A stretch of DNA of 64,000 bases from Flavobacteriales bacterium (GTDB lineage: Bacteria; Bacteroidota; Bacteroidia; Flavobacteriales_F; PHOS-HE28), in assembly GCA_020635695.1 (NCBI GenBank), contig JACJZH010000011.1:1-64000 (forward strand). The letters are read 5' to 3'. This document shows, one piece after another, positions 49,981 through 58,652 of this stretch; within the stretch, counting starts at the first letter, position 1, and the number at the start of each line of letters is the position of its first letter. Under the pieces are notes generated by a model that ran no database searches, was not told where the DNA came from, and was given only the letters and a program-made list of their open reading frames with translations. A program made the translations under genes and the position numbers.

Positions 49981-51264
49981 TCAACGATCCTCCCCGGACG
50001 ACCAGTGCCTGACGTAGGTGCCGTCGGGATCGTAGCGGGCTGCCTGGTCCTGCGGGTCGAACCGGCGCCCACCCCGCGGGTCGTTGCCCACGCCGGCGAT
50101 GTAGGCCCAGTTGCCCCAGTTGCTGCAGGGGTCGTGATCGATCAGCAGGCGTTCGAACCAGCAGGCGCCCATGCGCCAGTCCAGGCCCAGGTCGTGGATC
50201 AGAAAGCTTGCAGCGTTCTGGCGCCCACGGTTGCTCATCCAGCCGGTGGCGGCCAGTTCCCGCATGTTGGCATCGATGAAGGGCTCTCCGGTGCGGCCTT
50301 CACACCAGGTCTGGAAACGCCCCTGGTCCTGGTCGCTGGACGGGAGCGCGTCCGTAAGCCCCTTTCGCAGGAAAAGTGCGGGTCCATGCTTCGCGAACGT
50401 GAATTGGAAGAAGTCCCGCCACAGCAGTTCGAACACCAGCCAATAGGTGCCTTCGTTCGCGCCAAGCCGCTCCTCGAAGCCTTTCAATGCCTCGTACACC
50501 TCGCGTGCGGAGAGGCTTCCCTGCGCCAGCCAGGGACTGAACTTGCTGCTGAGGTCCGCACCGAGCAGGGCATTGCGGGTCTCCTTGTAGCGAAGCGGTG
50601 CATCGTGCCCTTGGAAGTAGTGCCTCAGGCGTTCCAGTCCAGCCGCCCGGCCACCGCGGAACGACATCACCTGTCGTGGGTCGGTCGACGCTTCTCCAGG
50701 TAGGAGTTCGGTCAGCTGCAGGGGACCCGGGGCCCAGTCGTCCGGTGTGGCCAGGGCCTCCGGCGCCGTCAGGGTCTCGCGGACCTGCCACCGGGCCTCC
50801 ACCTTGTGACGGAACGCGGTGAACACCCGCGGCAGCTTGTGGATCGGGAACGGCAGATCATCCGGGTGCAGCAGGGTGTGCGAGGGGTGCAGGTCCAACG
50901 GCAGGTGCCGGGCCACGGCCTCTTCCTGCTGCCGCTCCTCCCAGGCGTTCAGGCCCTGCGCGTACACGGCGGAGGCCTCCCAGGTGTGCGCCAGTTCCGG
51001 CAACACCCGGTCCGGATGGCCGACCACCACCCTCAGGCCGCTGCCCATGCCACGCAGCCGGGCATCGAGATCCGCCAAGCCTTCCCTTAAGAAGACCTGC
51101 CTCCAGGGACCGAGCCGCTCGAGACCGAACGAGCACGCACCGGTCTGTCGCGGGTCAAGCACGAACAGCGGCAGCACCTCTTCCGCATGGCGCACGGCGG
51201 CCGCCAGAGCCGGGTTATCGGACAGGCGCAGGTCGTTCCGGAACCAGACCAGTGCGCGTTTCAC
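49981..51264 (-). CDS. cryptochrome DASH/photolyase family protein
   Basis: A 427-residue flavoprotein. The N-terminal alpha/beta antenna domain (RALVWFRNDLRLSDNPAL) is followed by the FAD-binding helical domain with KETRNALLGADLSSKFSPWLAQG, TYWLVFELLWRDFFQFTF, and ATGWMSNRGRQNAASFLIHDL. The motif set points to cry-DASH, which repairs cyclobutane dimers mainly in single-stranded or looped DNA. Its ATG overlaps the stop of the upstream FeS photolyase by 4 nt. It is the last gene of the TetR-exporter-photolyase run. Confidence 0.92.
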   Translation of the reverse strand: MKRALVWFRNDLRLSDNPALAAAVRHAEEVLPLFVLDPRQTGACSFGLERLGPWRQVFLREGLADLDARLRGMGSGLRVVVGHPDRVLPELAHTWEASAVYAQGLNAWEERQQEEAVARHLPLDLHPSHTLLHPDDLPFPIHKLPRVFTAFRHKVEARWQVRETLTAPEALATPDDWAPGPLQLTELLPGEASTDPRQVMSFRGGRAAGLERLRHYFQGHDAPLRYKETRNALLGADLSSKFSPWLAQGSLSAREVYEALKGFEERLGANEGTYWLVFELLWRDFFQFTFAKHGPALFLRKGLTDALPSSDQDQGRFQTWCEGRTGEPFIDANMRELAATGWMSNRGRQNAASFLIHDLGLDWRMGACWFERLLIDHDPCSNWGNWAYIAGVGNDPRGGRRFDPQDQAARYDPDGTYVRHWSSGEDR

Positions 51265-52832
51265 AGGTCATTGAGCTGTTGAAGGGTTCGTTCGGCCTTG
51301 TTCAGCAGGGCCTCCCGCGTATCGGCGTCCATGGCGTCCCAGGTGTGGTACACCCGACCGATGCGGGTCATGAGCCCGGGCCGTGCATCCGGGCCCTCCA
51401 ACCGCGACCGGTTGCGCTCGTGGAAGTGCCAGTACAGCGCATTGAACGGACAGGCCCGCTCGCCGATGCGGTCCTTCACGTCGTAGTGGCAGCCCTTGCA
51501 ATGGTGGCCCATGCGGTCCAGGTAGGCGCCACTGCTCACGTAGGGTTTGGTGCCCACGATGCCGCCATCGGCGAACTGGCTCATGCCGCGGGTGTTCGTG
51601 ATCTCCACCCATTCGATCGCGTCGATGTAGATCCCGAGGTACCACGCATCCACCGCGTCGGGATGCACACCGGCCAGCAACGCGAAGTTGCCGGTGACCA
51701 TGAGCCGCTGGATGTGGTGGGCGTAGGCGTTCTCCAGGCTTCCCCGGATCGCGTCACGGAGGCAGGCCATGCGGGTATCACCGGTCCAGTACCAGGCGGG
51801 AAGCTCTCGGTCGTGGCCGAAGAAGTTGCGTTCCGCGAAGCCCGGCATGTGCGCCCAATAGATGCCGCGCATGTACTCGCGCCAGCCGATGATCTGCCGG
51901 ATGAAGCCTTCGGCCTGCGCGATGCCGATGCGTTCCGGGTCGCTTCGCCAGGCTTCTTCCACGGCCCTGCAGACCTCCAGCGGATCCAGAAGTTTCAGGT
52001 TCAGTGCGAAGCTCAGGCGGCTGTGGTACAGGGCCCATTGGCCGGGCATCAGCGCATCCTGATACCTCCCGAAGTCGGGGAGCAGGTGGTCCACGAAATG
52101 GTCGAGCAACTGAAGCGCCTCGGACCGGTCGAGGGGCCATGGGAAATGACGCGCATCCACCGTGCCCATGGTCTTCACGCCCTGGCGTCGGACCAGTTCC
52201 GACAGGCCGCTCAGGTCATGGTCGAACAGGAGTGGAGGAGGAGCCAGATGGCCTTTGGACGGCCGGCCGCGGTTCTCCTTGTCGAAGTTCCAGCGGCCAC
52301 CTGCCGGCCGGTCACCATCCATCAACAGACCGGTCCGTTCCCGCATGGTGCGGTAGAAGCGTTCCATCAGGTACTGCTTCTTTCCTTGGAAAAGCCGGGC
52401 CAGTTCGGTCCGTTCGGTCAGGAAATGAGCGCTATCCGCCACCTCCACCGCCAGGTCCAGATCTTCGGCGAAGGCCTTCAGCTGGTCATCCAGCCGGTGT
52501 TCGTCCGGCAGTTGGTAGGCGAAGCGTTCGGCACCGGACCCTTCCAGCAGCCAGCGCAGGTTGCGAGGTATCTCTTGGGTGTTGCGCGGGTCGTCCAGGG
52601 TGAGGTAGAGGACGCGATGTCCCTTTTCACGGAGCTGCTGCGCAAAACGGCGCATGGCACCGAAGAAGCCGAGGACCTTCTGCACATGGTGCCAGGCGTA
52701 GTCCGTTTCCTGACGGACCTCCATGAGCACGTACACCACCTGGTGATCGCACTGCGAGTACCAAGGATGGCCCACGTTCAGCTGATCGCCGAGGACCAAG
52801 CGGAGCTCGCGTGCCTTCAGCTCCTCCGGCAT
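51261..52832 (-). CDS. FeS-type prokaryotic (6-4) photolyase-related protein (PhrB class)
   Basis: A 523-residue member of the deoxyribodipyrimidine photolyase-related group. The N-terminal domain (LRLVLGDQLN) is typical, and Cys residues fit a 4Fe-4S cluster: one in RMACLRDA, two in HHCKGCHYD and one in RACPFNALYW. FIRQIIGWREYMRGIYW and MVTGNFALLAG are also class-specific. Such enzymes repair (6-4) photoproducts using FAD and a lumazine antenna. It overlaps DUF2256 by 16 nt and cry-DASH by 4 nt, so all three are coupled. Confidence 0.93.
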   Translation of the reverse strand: MPEELKARELRLVLGDQLNVGHPWYSQCDHQVVYVLMEVRQETDYAWHHVQKVLGFFGAMRRFAQQLREKGHRVLYLTLDDPRNTQEIPRNLRWLLEGSGAERFAYQLPDEHRLDDQLKAFAEDLDLAVEVADSAHFLTERTELARLFQGKKQYLMERFYRTMRERTGLLMDGDRPAGGRWNFDKENRGRPSKGHLAPPPLLFDHDLSGLSELVRRQGVKTMGTVDARHFPWPLDRSEALQLLDHFVDHLLPDFGRYQDALMPGQWALYHSRLSFALNLKLLDPLEVCRAVEEAWRSDPERIGIAQAEGFIRQIIGWREYMRGIYWAHMPGFAERNFFGHDRELPAWYWTGDTRMACLRDAIRGSLENAYAHHIQRLMVTGNFALLAGVHPDAVDAWYLGIYIDAIEWVEITNTRGMSQFADGGIVGTKPYVSSGAYLDRMGHHCKGCHYDVKDRIGERACPFNALYWHFHERNRSRLEGPDARPGLMTRIGRVYHTWDAMDADTREALLNKAERTLQQLNDL

Positions 52833-52954
52833 CGCTCACTGCAGTGGCGCACCCGTTCCCAATTGACCGACCATTTTCGCCGCCACTGGAACGGCCTGCC
52901 GCAGGTGGCGCACGCCTTGGTCGGACGTTCGGAGGGCGGCCGGTGCCGGGGCAT
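52817..52954 (-). CDS. DUF2256 zinc-ribbon-like small protein
   Basis: A 45-residue protein with four Cys or CxxC-type ligands in KACATCGRPFQWRRKW and HCSERCR, exactly the DUF2256 pattern. DUF2256 genes are regularly next to this class of photolyase; the role is unknown. ATG 52954 gives the compact form; starts up to 53041 are possible. The 3' end overlaps the photolyase start by 16 nt. Confidence 0.82.
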   Translation of the reverse strand: MPRHRPPSERPTKACATCGRPFQWRRKWSVNWERVRHCSERCRRS

Positions 52955-53045
52955 GTGGAAGGAACACGCGATCGGCCCTTCGGTTCGCATGCCGTGGCCG
53001 GGGTGGGTCTCCGACAGAAGCCTCTGCCGTTCGCCTTCCACAGGT

Positions 53046-53357
53046 CTATACGGCGCGCGTGCCCTGCATCAGCGCGGCCGTGCTCTCCGCATCCAGCGCG
53101 GTGACGGCCTCGGCCCAGGTCCGCACGAGTGCGTCCCCGAGCAGTTCGCGCGCCTGCAGCTCCACCGTGCGATAGAGCAGGGCCTTCGTCATGCCGCTCA
53201 AGTGCACCAGTTCGGTGCGGATCGTCCCGCCACCTTCCCAGCGCAGTTCGGAGTGGTCCTCGATGGTGATGAACAGCAGGAGCTGCTGATCGTGCAGATG
53301 ACCGGCCAGGCGGATGGCTTCCGCTTCGCTGCGGGTCAGAAAGGACATGCGGACCAT
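53046..53357 (-). CDS. unknown 103-residue protein
   Basis: A soluble protein with no signal peptide: MVRMSFLTRSEAEAIRLAG, a strand pair with DQQLLLFITIEDHSELRW, and a helical C-terminal half. It is 12 nt behind tolC and 5 nt before the longest DUF2256 reading, so it belongs to the same run. Internal ATG at 53348 is an alternative start. Nothing recognised. Confidence 0.65.
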   Translation of the reverse strand: MVRMSFLTRSEAEAIRLAGHLHDQQLLLFITIEDHSELRWEGGGTIRTELVHLSGMTKALLYRTVELQARELLGDALVRTWAEAVTALDAESTAALMQGTRAV

Positions 53358-53369
53358 GTGTGAAGCGTG

Positions 53370-54809
53370 TCAGGGGTTGATGCCGAGTTCGGAAAGAACG
53401 TTCTCCCAGAGAACGCCCGCATCCTTGTCCAGGGTGTAGCCTGCCTTGCGGCGCTTGGCCTCCAGGTCCACCAGCTTGATGCGGCTGTCCAGCAGCGACA
53501 CTTCCCGTCGGTTCAGCAGGAAGAGGGAGCTTTCACCCAGCGCGAAGCGGCTGTTCTCTCCGGCCAGCAGGCGGCGGTAGTTGCTCACCATGCTCTGCCC
53601 GAGCTCCACCTGTCCGTTCAGGGTGGCCAGTTCGTTGTCGCGCTGGCCGATGGTGTTGCGGATCCGCAGGCGTTCGCGTTCCAGACCGAGTTCCGCGTCG
53701 CTCAGTCGCAGCCGTGCCAGGCTCAACTCCCCGCGTTCGCGGCGCAGCAATAAGGGCATCTCGAAGCCCACGCCCACCTGTTGGTCGCCACCGCGGAACA
53801 CGTCACCATCGGCTCCATCACCGGTCACGGCCCCGGCATTGCCCAGCAGGCTGTACTTCAGGTCCAGCTTGGGTTTCAGCATTTCCCCGCGCAGCTGCCG
53901 GTCCACGTCCAACTGCTCCACCTTGGCAGCCACGCCGAGGAGCTTCGGGTGCCTTTCCATGGCGCGGGCCAGGAGGGTGTCCAGCACGGGCGCATCGGCA
54001 GGGGGCACCAGGTCCAGGGTATCGGGCACCACGCCCCGGGCGATCTCCAGCGGGCGCAGGTACTCATCCCACAGGTGATTGCTCAGGGAGAGCGAGGCGT
54101 TGCGGAAGCCCAGCTCCGCCTCCTGACGGCGCATCTGCCGGTCCTGCACCTGCAGCCAGGCCTCGAGCGTATCAATCGCCGGAACGTCGCCGCCGATGAA
54201 GCTGCCGCGCACCGCCTGGAAACGCATGGTGGCCAGGTCCACGGCCTCCCGCGCCACGATCACCTGCTTGTAGGCCGCGACCCATTCCACATGGTCCGCG
54301 AGCGCCTCATAGAACACCTGGTTCAGCAACTCCAGGCGTTCGGCCTCGGCCATGTCCTGGTAGGCGAAGGACTTTCGCAGTTCGGCGCGCCGCTTGTCGA
54401 TGAACAGGCCCTGGCCGATGGGCACCGAGACCCCGGCCTTGAGCAGTCCGTTCTCGGGCGTGGTGTTCTGCGGATCCAGGAACTGCCCGCCGGTCTGCTG
54501 GTAGGCACCATACAGTTCCACGCCGAACCAGGTGGGTACCTCCAGGCCGGCTTCCAACAGGTCGAAGTAGTCCTTGTCGTCGAAGTCCTTGCGGTCGTAG
54601 TCCACCGTGGCGCGTGGGTCGAAGCCACCCCGGGCCGAGCGCACGAGGGCCTCGCCCATGTCCGTGCGCAGGTCGGCCTGTCGTGCTGCCGGGTGGTTGT
54701 CCAACACCAGCTGCAGAACGGCCCGTCGGGTGAGCACGCCCAGCGTGTCTCCCTGGGCCGGAAGGACCCCGGCGAGCAGGATCAGGATGCCTGGCAGGAT
54801 GGTGCGCAT
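53370..54809 (-). CDS. TolC-family outer-membrane efflux protein
   Basis: A 479-residue protein with a signal peptide (MRTILPGILILLAGVLPAQ) and the TolC/OEP pattern of long helical pairs (NHPAARQADLRTDMGEALVRSA; DTLEAWLQVQDRQMRRQEAELGF; RERLRIRNTIGQRDNELATLNG) separated by strands (GFEMPLLL). It is the outer-membrane exit duct of the tripartite exporter encoded with the HlyD-type adaptor (5 nt upstream) and the ABC protein. ATG 54809 was chosen over the longer frame, which runs into hlyD. Confidence 0.9.
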   Translation of the reverse strand: MRTILPGILILLAGVLPAQGDTLGVLTRRAVLQLVLDNHPAARQADLRTDMGEALVRSARGGFDPRATVDYDRKDFDDKDYFDLLEAGLEVPTWFGVELYGAYQQTGGQFLDPQNTTPENGLLKAGVSVPIGQGLFIDKRRAELRKSFAYQDMAEAERLELLNQVFYEALADHVEWVAAYKQVIVAREAVDLATMRFQAVRGSFIGGDVPAIDTLEAWLQVQDRQMRRQEAELGFRNASLSLSNHLWDEYLRPLEIARGVVPDTLDLVPPADAPVLDTLLARAMERHPKLLGVAAKVEQLDVDRQLRGEMLKPKLDLKYSLLGNAGAVTGDGADGDVFRGGDQQVGVGFEMPLLLRRERGELSLARLRLSDAELGLERERLRIRNTIGQRDNELATLNGQVELGQSMVSNYRRLLAGENSRFALGESSLFLLNRREVSLLDSRIKLVDLEAKRRKAGYTLDKDAGVLWENVLSELGINP

Positions 54810-54814
54810 GGTGC

Positions 54815-56182
54815 TCACTTCGATCCCTTGTCCGCTTTCACCTGGATGGAGGCCGGCTCCACGTACAGGTCGGGCGGGAACCCATTGAGTTGCCGCCAGA
54901 GCTCGTACCAGATGGGTACGTCCTTCAGCAGGGCGAATCCGATCGCTCCGGACCCCACACGCAGGGCCACGGGCCACTCCTGGTCGTCCGGGTCGGGCGC
55001 CACCAGGATCCGGTACTTGCCGTTGGGGCTCACGAAGTTGTCGATGGCCACCACCTGCCCCCCGAAGGTGCCGTAGCTGGTGTTGGGCCAGCCGCTGAAC
55101 ACGATGCTGGGCCAGCCATCGAACATGAAGCGGACCTTCTGGCCCTTGTTCACGAGAGGCACGTCCATGGGGCGTACGTACAGCTCCACGGCCAGGTCGA
55201 AATCGGCGGGCATGATGCTGATCAGGGATTCGCCCTCCTTGATCAGCTCGCCCAGTCCGGTCTTGACGGCCTGCGTGATGTAACCGGTCTGTGGCGCGGT
55301 GATGTAGTAGTTGCCCGCACGGACCGTGTAGTTGGCCAGGTCCACCTGCATCTTGGTCACCTCGGCTTCCGTGGTGTACATCTGGCTCATGCTGGCGAAC
55401 TTCTCGCTCTCGGCCTTGGCCAGCTTGTCCCGGTAGTCGTTGCGGATGCCGCCGAGCTCGAGCTGGGCGTTCAGCAGTTCATTGCGGCTGGCGAGCAGCT
55501 GGTTCTCCGCATCGATCACGCCGGCCAGGGCCTTCTGCTCGTTCACACGGCGCTTTTCCACCTCCACCTTGGAGACGAGCCCCTGCTCGAACTGCTGCTC
55601 GCCGCGTTGCAGCTGATCGCGGGCCACCTTCACCTCGGTCTGCGAGGCCACGAACTTGATGCTGTCGCTCTGCACCTTCAGCTTGCTCTGGCGGATCTTG
55701 TTGTCCGCCTGTTCCAGCTTGATCCGCATGGCCTGACCGAGCGCGTCGATCTGGGCATCGAGGGAATTGACCTTCTCCTCATAGCTCTGGACGGTCATCT
55801 CCTTGGCCATGATCTGTTCCTGCGTGCGATCCAACAGGCGCGGGTCGAAGTACTCCTGCTTCACCTCGCTGATGCGCAGGATGGTGTCGCCCTTGTTCAC
55901 GAGTTGTCCTTCGCGCACGTACCACTGCTCGATGCGCCCGGGGATCACGGCATGGATGGTCTGCGGACGCTGGTCTGGAGTGAGGCTGGTGACCTGGCCA
56001 CGGGCCCGGATATTCTGGGTCCAGGGCAGGAACATGCCCAGGAGACCAAGGATGGTGATGATGCCGACGATCTTGGCGAACCGGCGATTGGCGCGTGGTT
56101 CACCGATCTTGTCCAGGGCGAGGTAGGTGCTGCGGTCCAGCTCCGGCGTCGCGCATTCGGGGGCGGGGGAGATGTTCAGCAT
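54815..56182 (-). CDS. HlyD-family membrane fusion protein
   Basis: A 455-residue adaptor. One membrane segment (IVGIITILGLLGMFLPW, about residue 38-54) is followed by the lipoyl half-domain (IHAVIPGRIEQWYVREGQLVNKGD). A long coiled-coil hairpin (about 110-290) comes next, then the second lipoyl half (APQTGYITQAVKTGLGELIKEGE) and a beta-barrel region. It connects the inner-membrane ABC protein (stop 6 nt upstream) with TolC (start 5 nt downstream). Confidence 0.92.
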   Translation of the reverse strand: MLNISPAPECATPELDRSTYLALDKIGEPRANRRFAKIVGIITILGLLGMFLPWTQNIRARGQVTSLTPDQRPQTIHAVIPGRIEQWYVREGQLVNKGDTILRISEVKQEYFDPRLLDRTQEQIMAKEMTVQSYEEKVNSLDAQIDALGQAMRIKLEQADNKIRQSKLKVQSDSIKFVASQTEVKVARDQLQRGEQQFEQGLVSKVEVEKRRVNEQKALAGVIDAENQLLASRNELLNAQLELGGIRNDYRDKLAKAESEKFASMSQMYTTEAEVTKMQVDLANYTVRAGNYYITAPQTGYITQAVKTGLGELIKEGESLISIMPADFDLAVELYVRPMDVPLVNKGQKVRFMFDGWPSIVFSGWPNTSYGTFGGQVVAIDNFVSPNGKYRILVAPDPDDQEWPVALRVGSGAIGFALLKDVPIWYELWRQLNGFPPDLYVEPASIQVKADKGSK

Positions 56183-56188
56183 GGCTCC

Positions 56189-57871
56189 TCAGGTGTTGCT
56201 GTCCTCGGTGATCCGGCCGCCTTCCACGTGCACCAGACGCTGGCAACGGGCATGAAGTACCGGGTCGTTGCTCACGGCGATCAACGTGAAGGGCACGTCG
56301 GGCGCGGTGAGCAGTCCCAACAGGGTGGCCTGCTCCCCGGGGTCCAGGGGCACGGCATCGTCCTCGTACAGCACCAGACGCGGTCTGCCGGCCAGGCAGC
56401 GGGCCAGGATGATGCGGCGTACCAGGCTTTGCGGAAGCCGGGAGCCCAGAGGGTCGAGCACGGTCAGCAGGCCCTTGGGCAGGTCGCCCAGCATGGGCAG
56501 CAATCCGGTGCGCTCGGCGGCCTCCTGCGCATCCTTTCCGCTCACCCAGGCACGGCCCATGGTGATGTTGTCCAGCACGGTGCCACTGAAGATCTCCTCC
56601 TGCGTCAGGCTGTCGCCGATGGCCGAACGCACCCGGTCCAGTTGCAGGCTGGGCAACGCGTTGCCATCCACCAGCACCGACCCTTCGGTGGGGGCGATCA
56701 GGCCGCAGACCATCTGCAGCAGGGTCGTTTTTCCGGCCCCCGGAGGACCCGCGATGCAGAGCTTCTCCCCGGGTTCCACCTTCAGGTCGATCTCGCGCAG
56801 GACGTAGGAACCGCTCCAGTGGCTGCGGAAGCCCACCTTCCGGTACTCCACCCTCAGGCCCGCGCTGTCCGCACAGGTGGCGGGGATCAGGATGCCGTCG
56901 GGCTTCTCCAGGGGAAGGTCGGTCACGTTGGCGATCTTTTCCACCGCCGTCAGCACATCGTACACGCTTTCGATGCTCATGATCATCTTCTCCACGGCGT
57001 TGATCACCAGGAGGATCACGATCTCGGCCGCCACGAACTGGCCGATGTTCATCTGTTCGTTCATCACCAGCAGGCCACCCAGCGCGAGCAGCCCGAAGGT
57101 CACGACCACCTTGAACACGACCATGGCCGAGTACTGGCCCATGAGCACCCGGAAGTGGGCCTTGCGCGCACCGATGTACTTGTCCACCAGGCGGTCGGTC
57201 TCGGACATGGGAAGGTTCGTCTCTCCCGCCAGTTTGAAGGTGTTGATGGACCGGCCGAGCTCCTCCAGCCAGTGCGCCACTTCGTATTTGTACTTCGACT
57301 CGATGAGGCTGGTGGCCAGACCGCGCTGCCCGGTGTAGCGGAAGATGAGCCAGAGCAACAGCACGAGGCTGAGGCCGAAGGCGATGAAGAAGGGGTGGTA
57401 CAGGGCCAGCAGGAGCAGGCCGAGCACGATCTGCAGGCCGCTCACCGGCAGGTCCAGCAGCAGTTTGTTCAGGCCCTTCTGCACGGTCATGGTGTCGAAG
57501 AAGCGGTTCACCAGCTCAGGGAGGTAACGACCACCGAGCGAATCGGGGCGGATCCTCGGCAACCGGAACGCGAACTCCAGGGAGGAGCGGGCGAAGATGC
57601 GCTGCTTGATCACCTCGGAAAGTGCCAGCTGGGTGACCTGCATGATGCCCGTGAAGCCGACACCGATGGTGACGAAGGCGATGAGCACGCCCCATGAGGT
57701 GGCGATCTGCCCGCCGCTGATCAGGTTGATGATGGCCTGGATGCCCAGCGGCAGGGTGAGGGTGATGGCGCCGCCGACCACCGCGTACAGGTAGATGTAC
57801 AGGATCTCCTTCCGGTCCACCTCCAGCAGGCGGAAGAAGCGCTTGAGCGGGGTGATGGGGCTGTTGTTCAT
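56189..57871 (-). CDS. ABC exporter protein with degenerate ATPase motifs
   Basis: A 560-residue half-transporter: about six membrane segments in residues 20-310 (with TLPLGIQAIINLISGGQ and QFVAAEIVILLVINAVEKM), then a nucleotide-binding domain. Walker A is intact (GPPGAGKTT near 378). The signature region near 484 reads LPQSLVRRIILARCL instead of LSGGQ, and the Walker B region near 500 reads RLVLYEDDAVPLDP, where the usual Asp-Glu pair appears as Glu-Asp. No C39 peptidase domain. Similar degenerate proteins encoded with HlyD, TolC and TetR genes are known to me from Flavobacterium, so this is a family trait rather than decay. TetR overlaps by 4 nt. Confidence 0.88.
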   Translation of the reverse strand: MNNSPITPLKRFFRLLEVDRKEILYIYLYAVVGGAITLTLPLGIQAIINLISGGQIATSWGVLIAFVTIGVGFTGIMQVTQLALSEVIKQRIFARSSLEFAFRLPRIRPDSLGGRYLPELVNRFFDTMTVQKGLNKLLLDLPVSGLQIVLGLLLLALYHPFFIAFGLSLVLLLWLIFRYTGQRGLATSLIESKYKYEVAHWLEELGRSINTFKLAGETNLPMSETDRLVDKYIGARKAHFRVLMGQYSAMVVFKVVVTFGLLALGGLLVMNEQMNIGQFVAAEIVILLVINAVEKMIMSIESVYDVLTAVEKIANVTDLPLEKPDGILIPATCADSAGLRVEYRKVGFRSHWSGSYVLREIDLKVEPGEKLCIAGPPGAGKTTLLQMVCGLIAPTEGSVLVDGNALPSLQLDRVRSAIGDSLTQEEIFSGTVLDNITMGRAWVSGKDAQEAAERTGLLPMLGDLPKGLLTVLDPLGSRLPQSLVRRIILARCLAGRPRLVLYEDDAVPLDPGEQATLLGLLTAPDVPFTLIAVSNDPVLHARCQRLVHVEGGRITEDSNT

Positions 57872-58554
57872 GGCCGCTTGGTGGCTTGGGCGATGGAGGC
57901 GAAGGCCAGGTGCACGAAATGGTCGGGGATCGGATCCTTGCCCGCACTGTCGGTCAGCGTCGGAAGGTGGTCGGCGAAGAAGCGCTGCGAGCTGGATCCA
58001 TCGATGATGGTGCTGGCCAGCAGCGCAGGGTAGGGGTGCCTGGGGCAGGCGGCCAGGATCAGCTCGTGCAGGCGTCCGCTCAACCGGCCGAAGGAACCGA
58101 AACAGCCCTGCCGGTGCTCTTCGTCCACCTCCTTGGTCATGTAGGCCTTCGCGCTTTCGGCGATGGCGATGCGGTACAGCGCACGCAGGTCCACCTGGGC
58201 GAAGCTGCCCTTCTCCTTCACGGGCTCGGTCACCGAGCGGATGCCCCGCTCCAGGCGTTCCTTGGCATCGGCGATGTTGGCCGTGTCGAAGACCAGCTTC
58301 AGCTCGCGCCAGCTCCAGTACCAGCCCACGAGGTAGATGAGCAGGCGGTGCTTGTTGTCGAAGTAGCGGTAGATGGAGCTTTCCGCGGTGCCCAGCGCGG
58401 AGGCGAGCTTGCCGAACGTGAAGCGCTCCAGGCCGAGCTCATCGATCAGGCGGATGCCGTGCTCGATGATGCGCCGCCCGAGGTCGGTGGCCGCCGGGTC
58501 CTTCAGGTACACCGGCTCGGTCACCTGCACGTGCATCTGCATCAATCGTTCCAT
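57868..58554 (-). CDS. TetR/AcrR-family transcriptional regulator
   Basis: A 228-residue regulator. The N-terminal HTH (about residues 25-70: RRIIEHGIRLIDELGLERF, FGKLASALGTAESSIYRYFDNK) is typical; the rest is an all-helical ligand domain with several Trp and Phe (YLVGWYWSWRELKL). It is the first gene of the exporter-photolyase run and overlaps the ABC gene by 4 nt, so it is expected to control itself and the whole unit from the upstream AT-rich gap. Confidence 0.92.
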   Translation of the reverse strand: MERLMQMHVQVTEPVYLKDPAATDLGRRIIEHGIRLIDELGLERFTFGKLASALGTAESSIYRYFDNKHRLLIYLVGWYWSWRELKLVFDTANIADAKERLERGIRSVTEPVKEKGSFAQVDLRALYRIAIAESAKAYMTKEVDEEHRQGCFGSFGRLSGRLHELILAACPRHPYPALLASTIIDGSSSQRFFADHLPTLTDSAGKDPIPDHFVHLAFASIAQATKRP

Positions 58555-58555
58555 G

Positions 58556-58652
58556 TCGGAGCGGTTTCCGATGTAGGGAACGAAGATCAGCAGAAATGGT
58601 TCAAATGCTCATCAAAAAAAGTGTTAATGAACAAGTGGCGATAGCTTTACTT
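58556..58652 (-). promoter_or_regulatory. AT-rich promoter/operator region for the tetR-exporter unit
   Basis: The gap between the regulator start and the sorbosone dehydrogenase-like stop has an A7 run and a G+C content far below the surroundings. GTTCA (58593) and TGAAC (58626) lie at its ends as a loose inverted repeat. No perfect TAnnTTTG is seen on the minus strand. Confidence 0.4.

Noticed and set aside
54890..57697. 935-codon open frame on the plus strand opposite hlyD and the ABC gene
   Set aside because: Low-complexity His/Gln/Leu/Val composition with no family motif; it is the frame complementary to G+C-rich codons of real genes on the minus strand. The same applies to the long frames at 1978-4023, 8094-9803 (-), 34047-35858 (-), 36129-37613 (-), 42205-43821 (-), 45591-48236 (-) and 51252-53363 (+).
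56189..57871. ABC transporter considered a decaying pseudogene because of its broken signature and Walker B motifs
   Set aside because: The frame is full length, tightly coupled to neighbours on both sides, and comparable degeneration is known to me in homologous loci.
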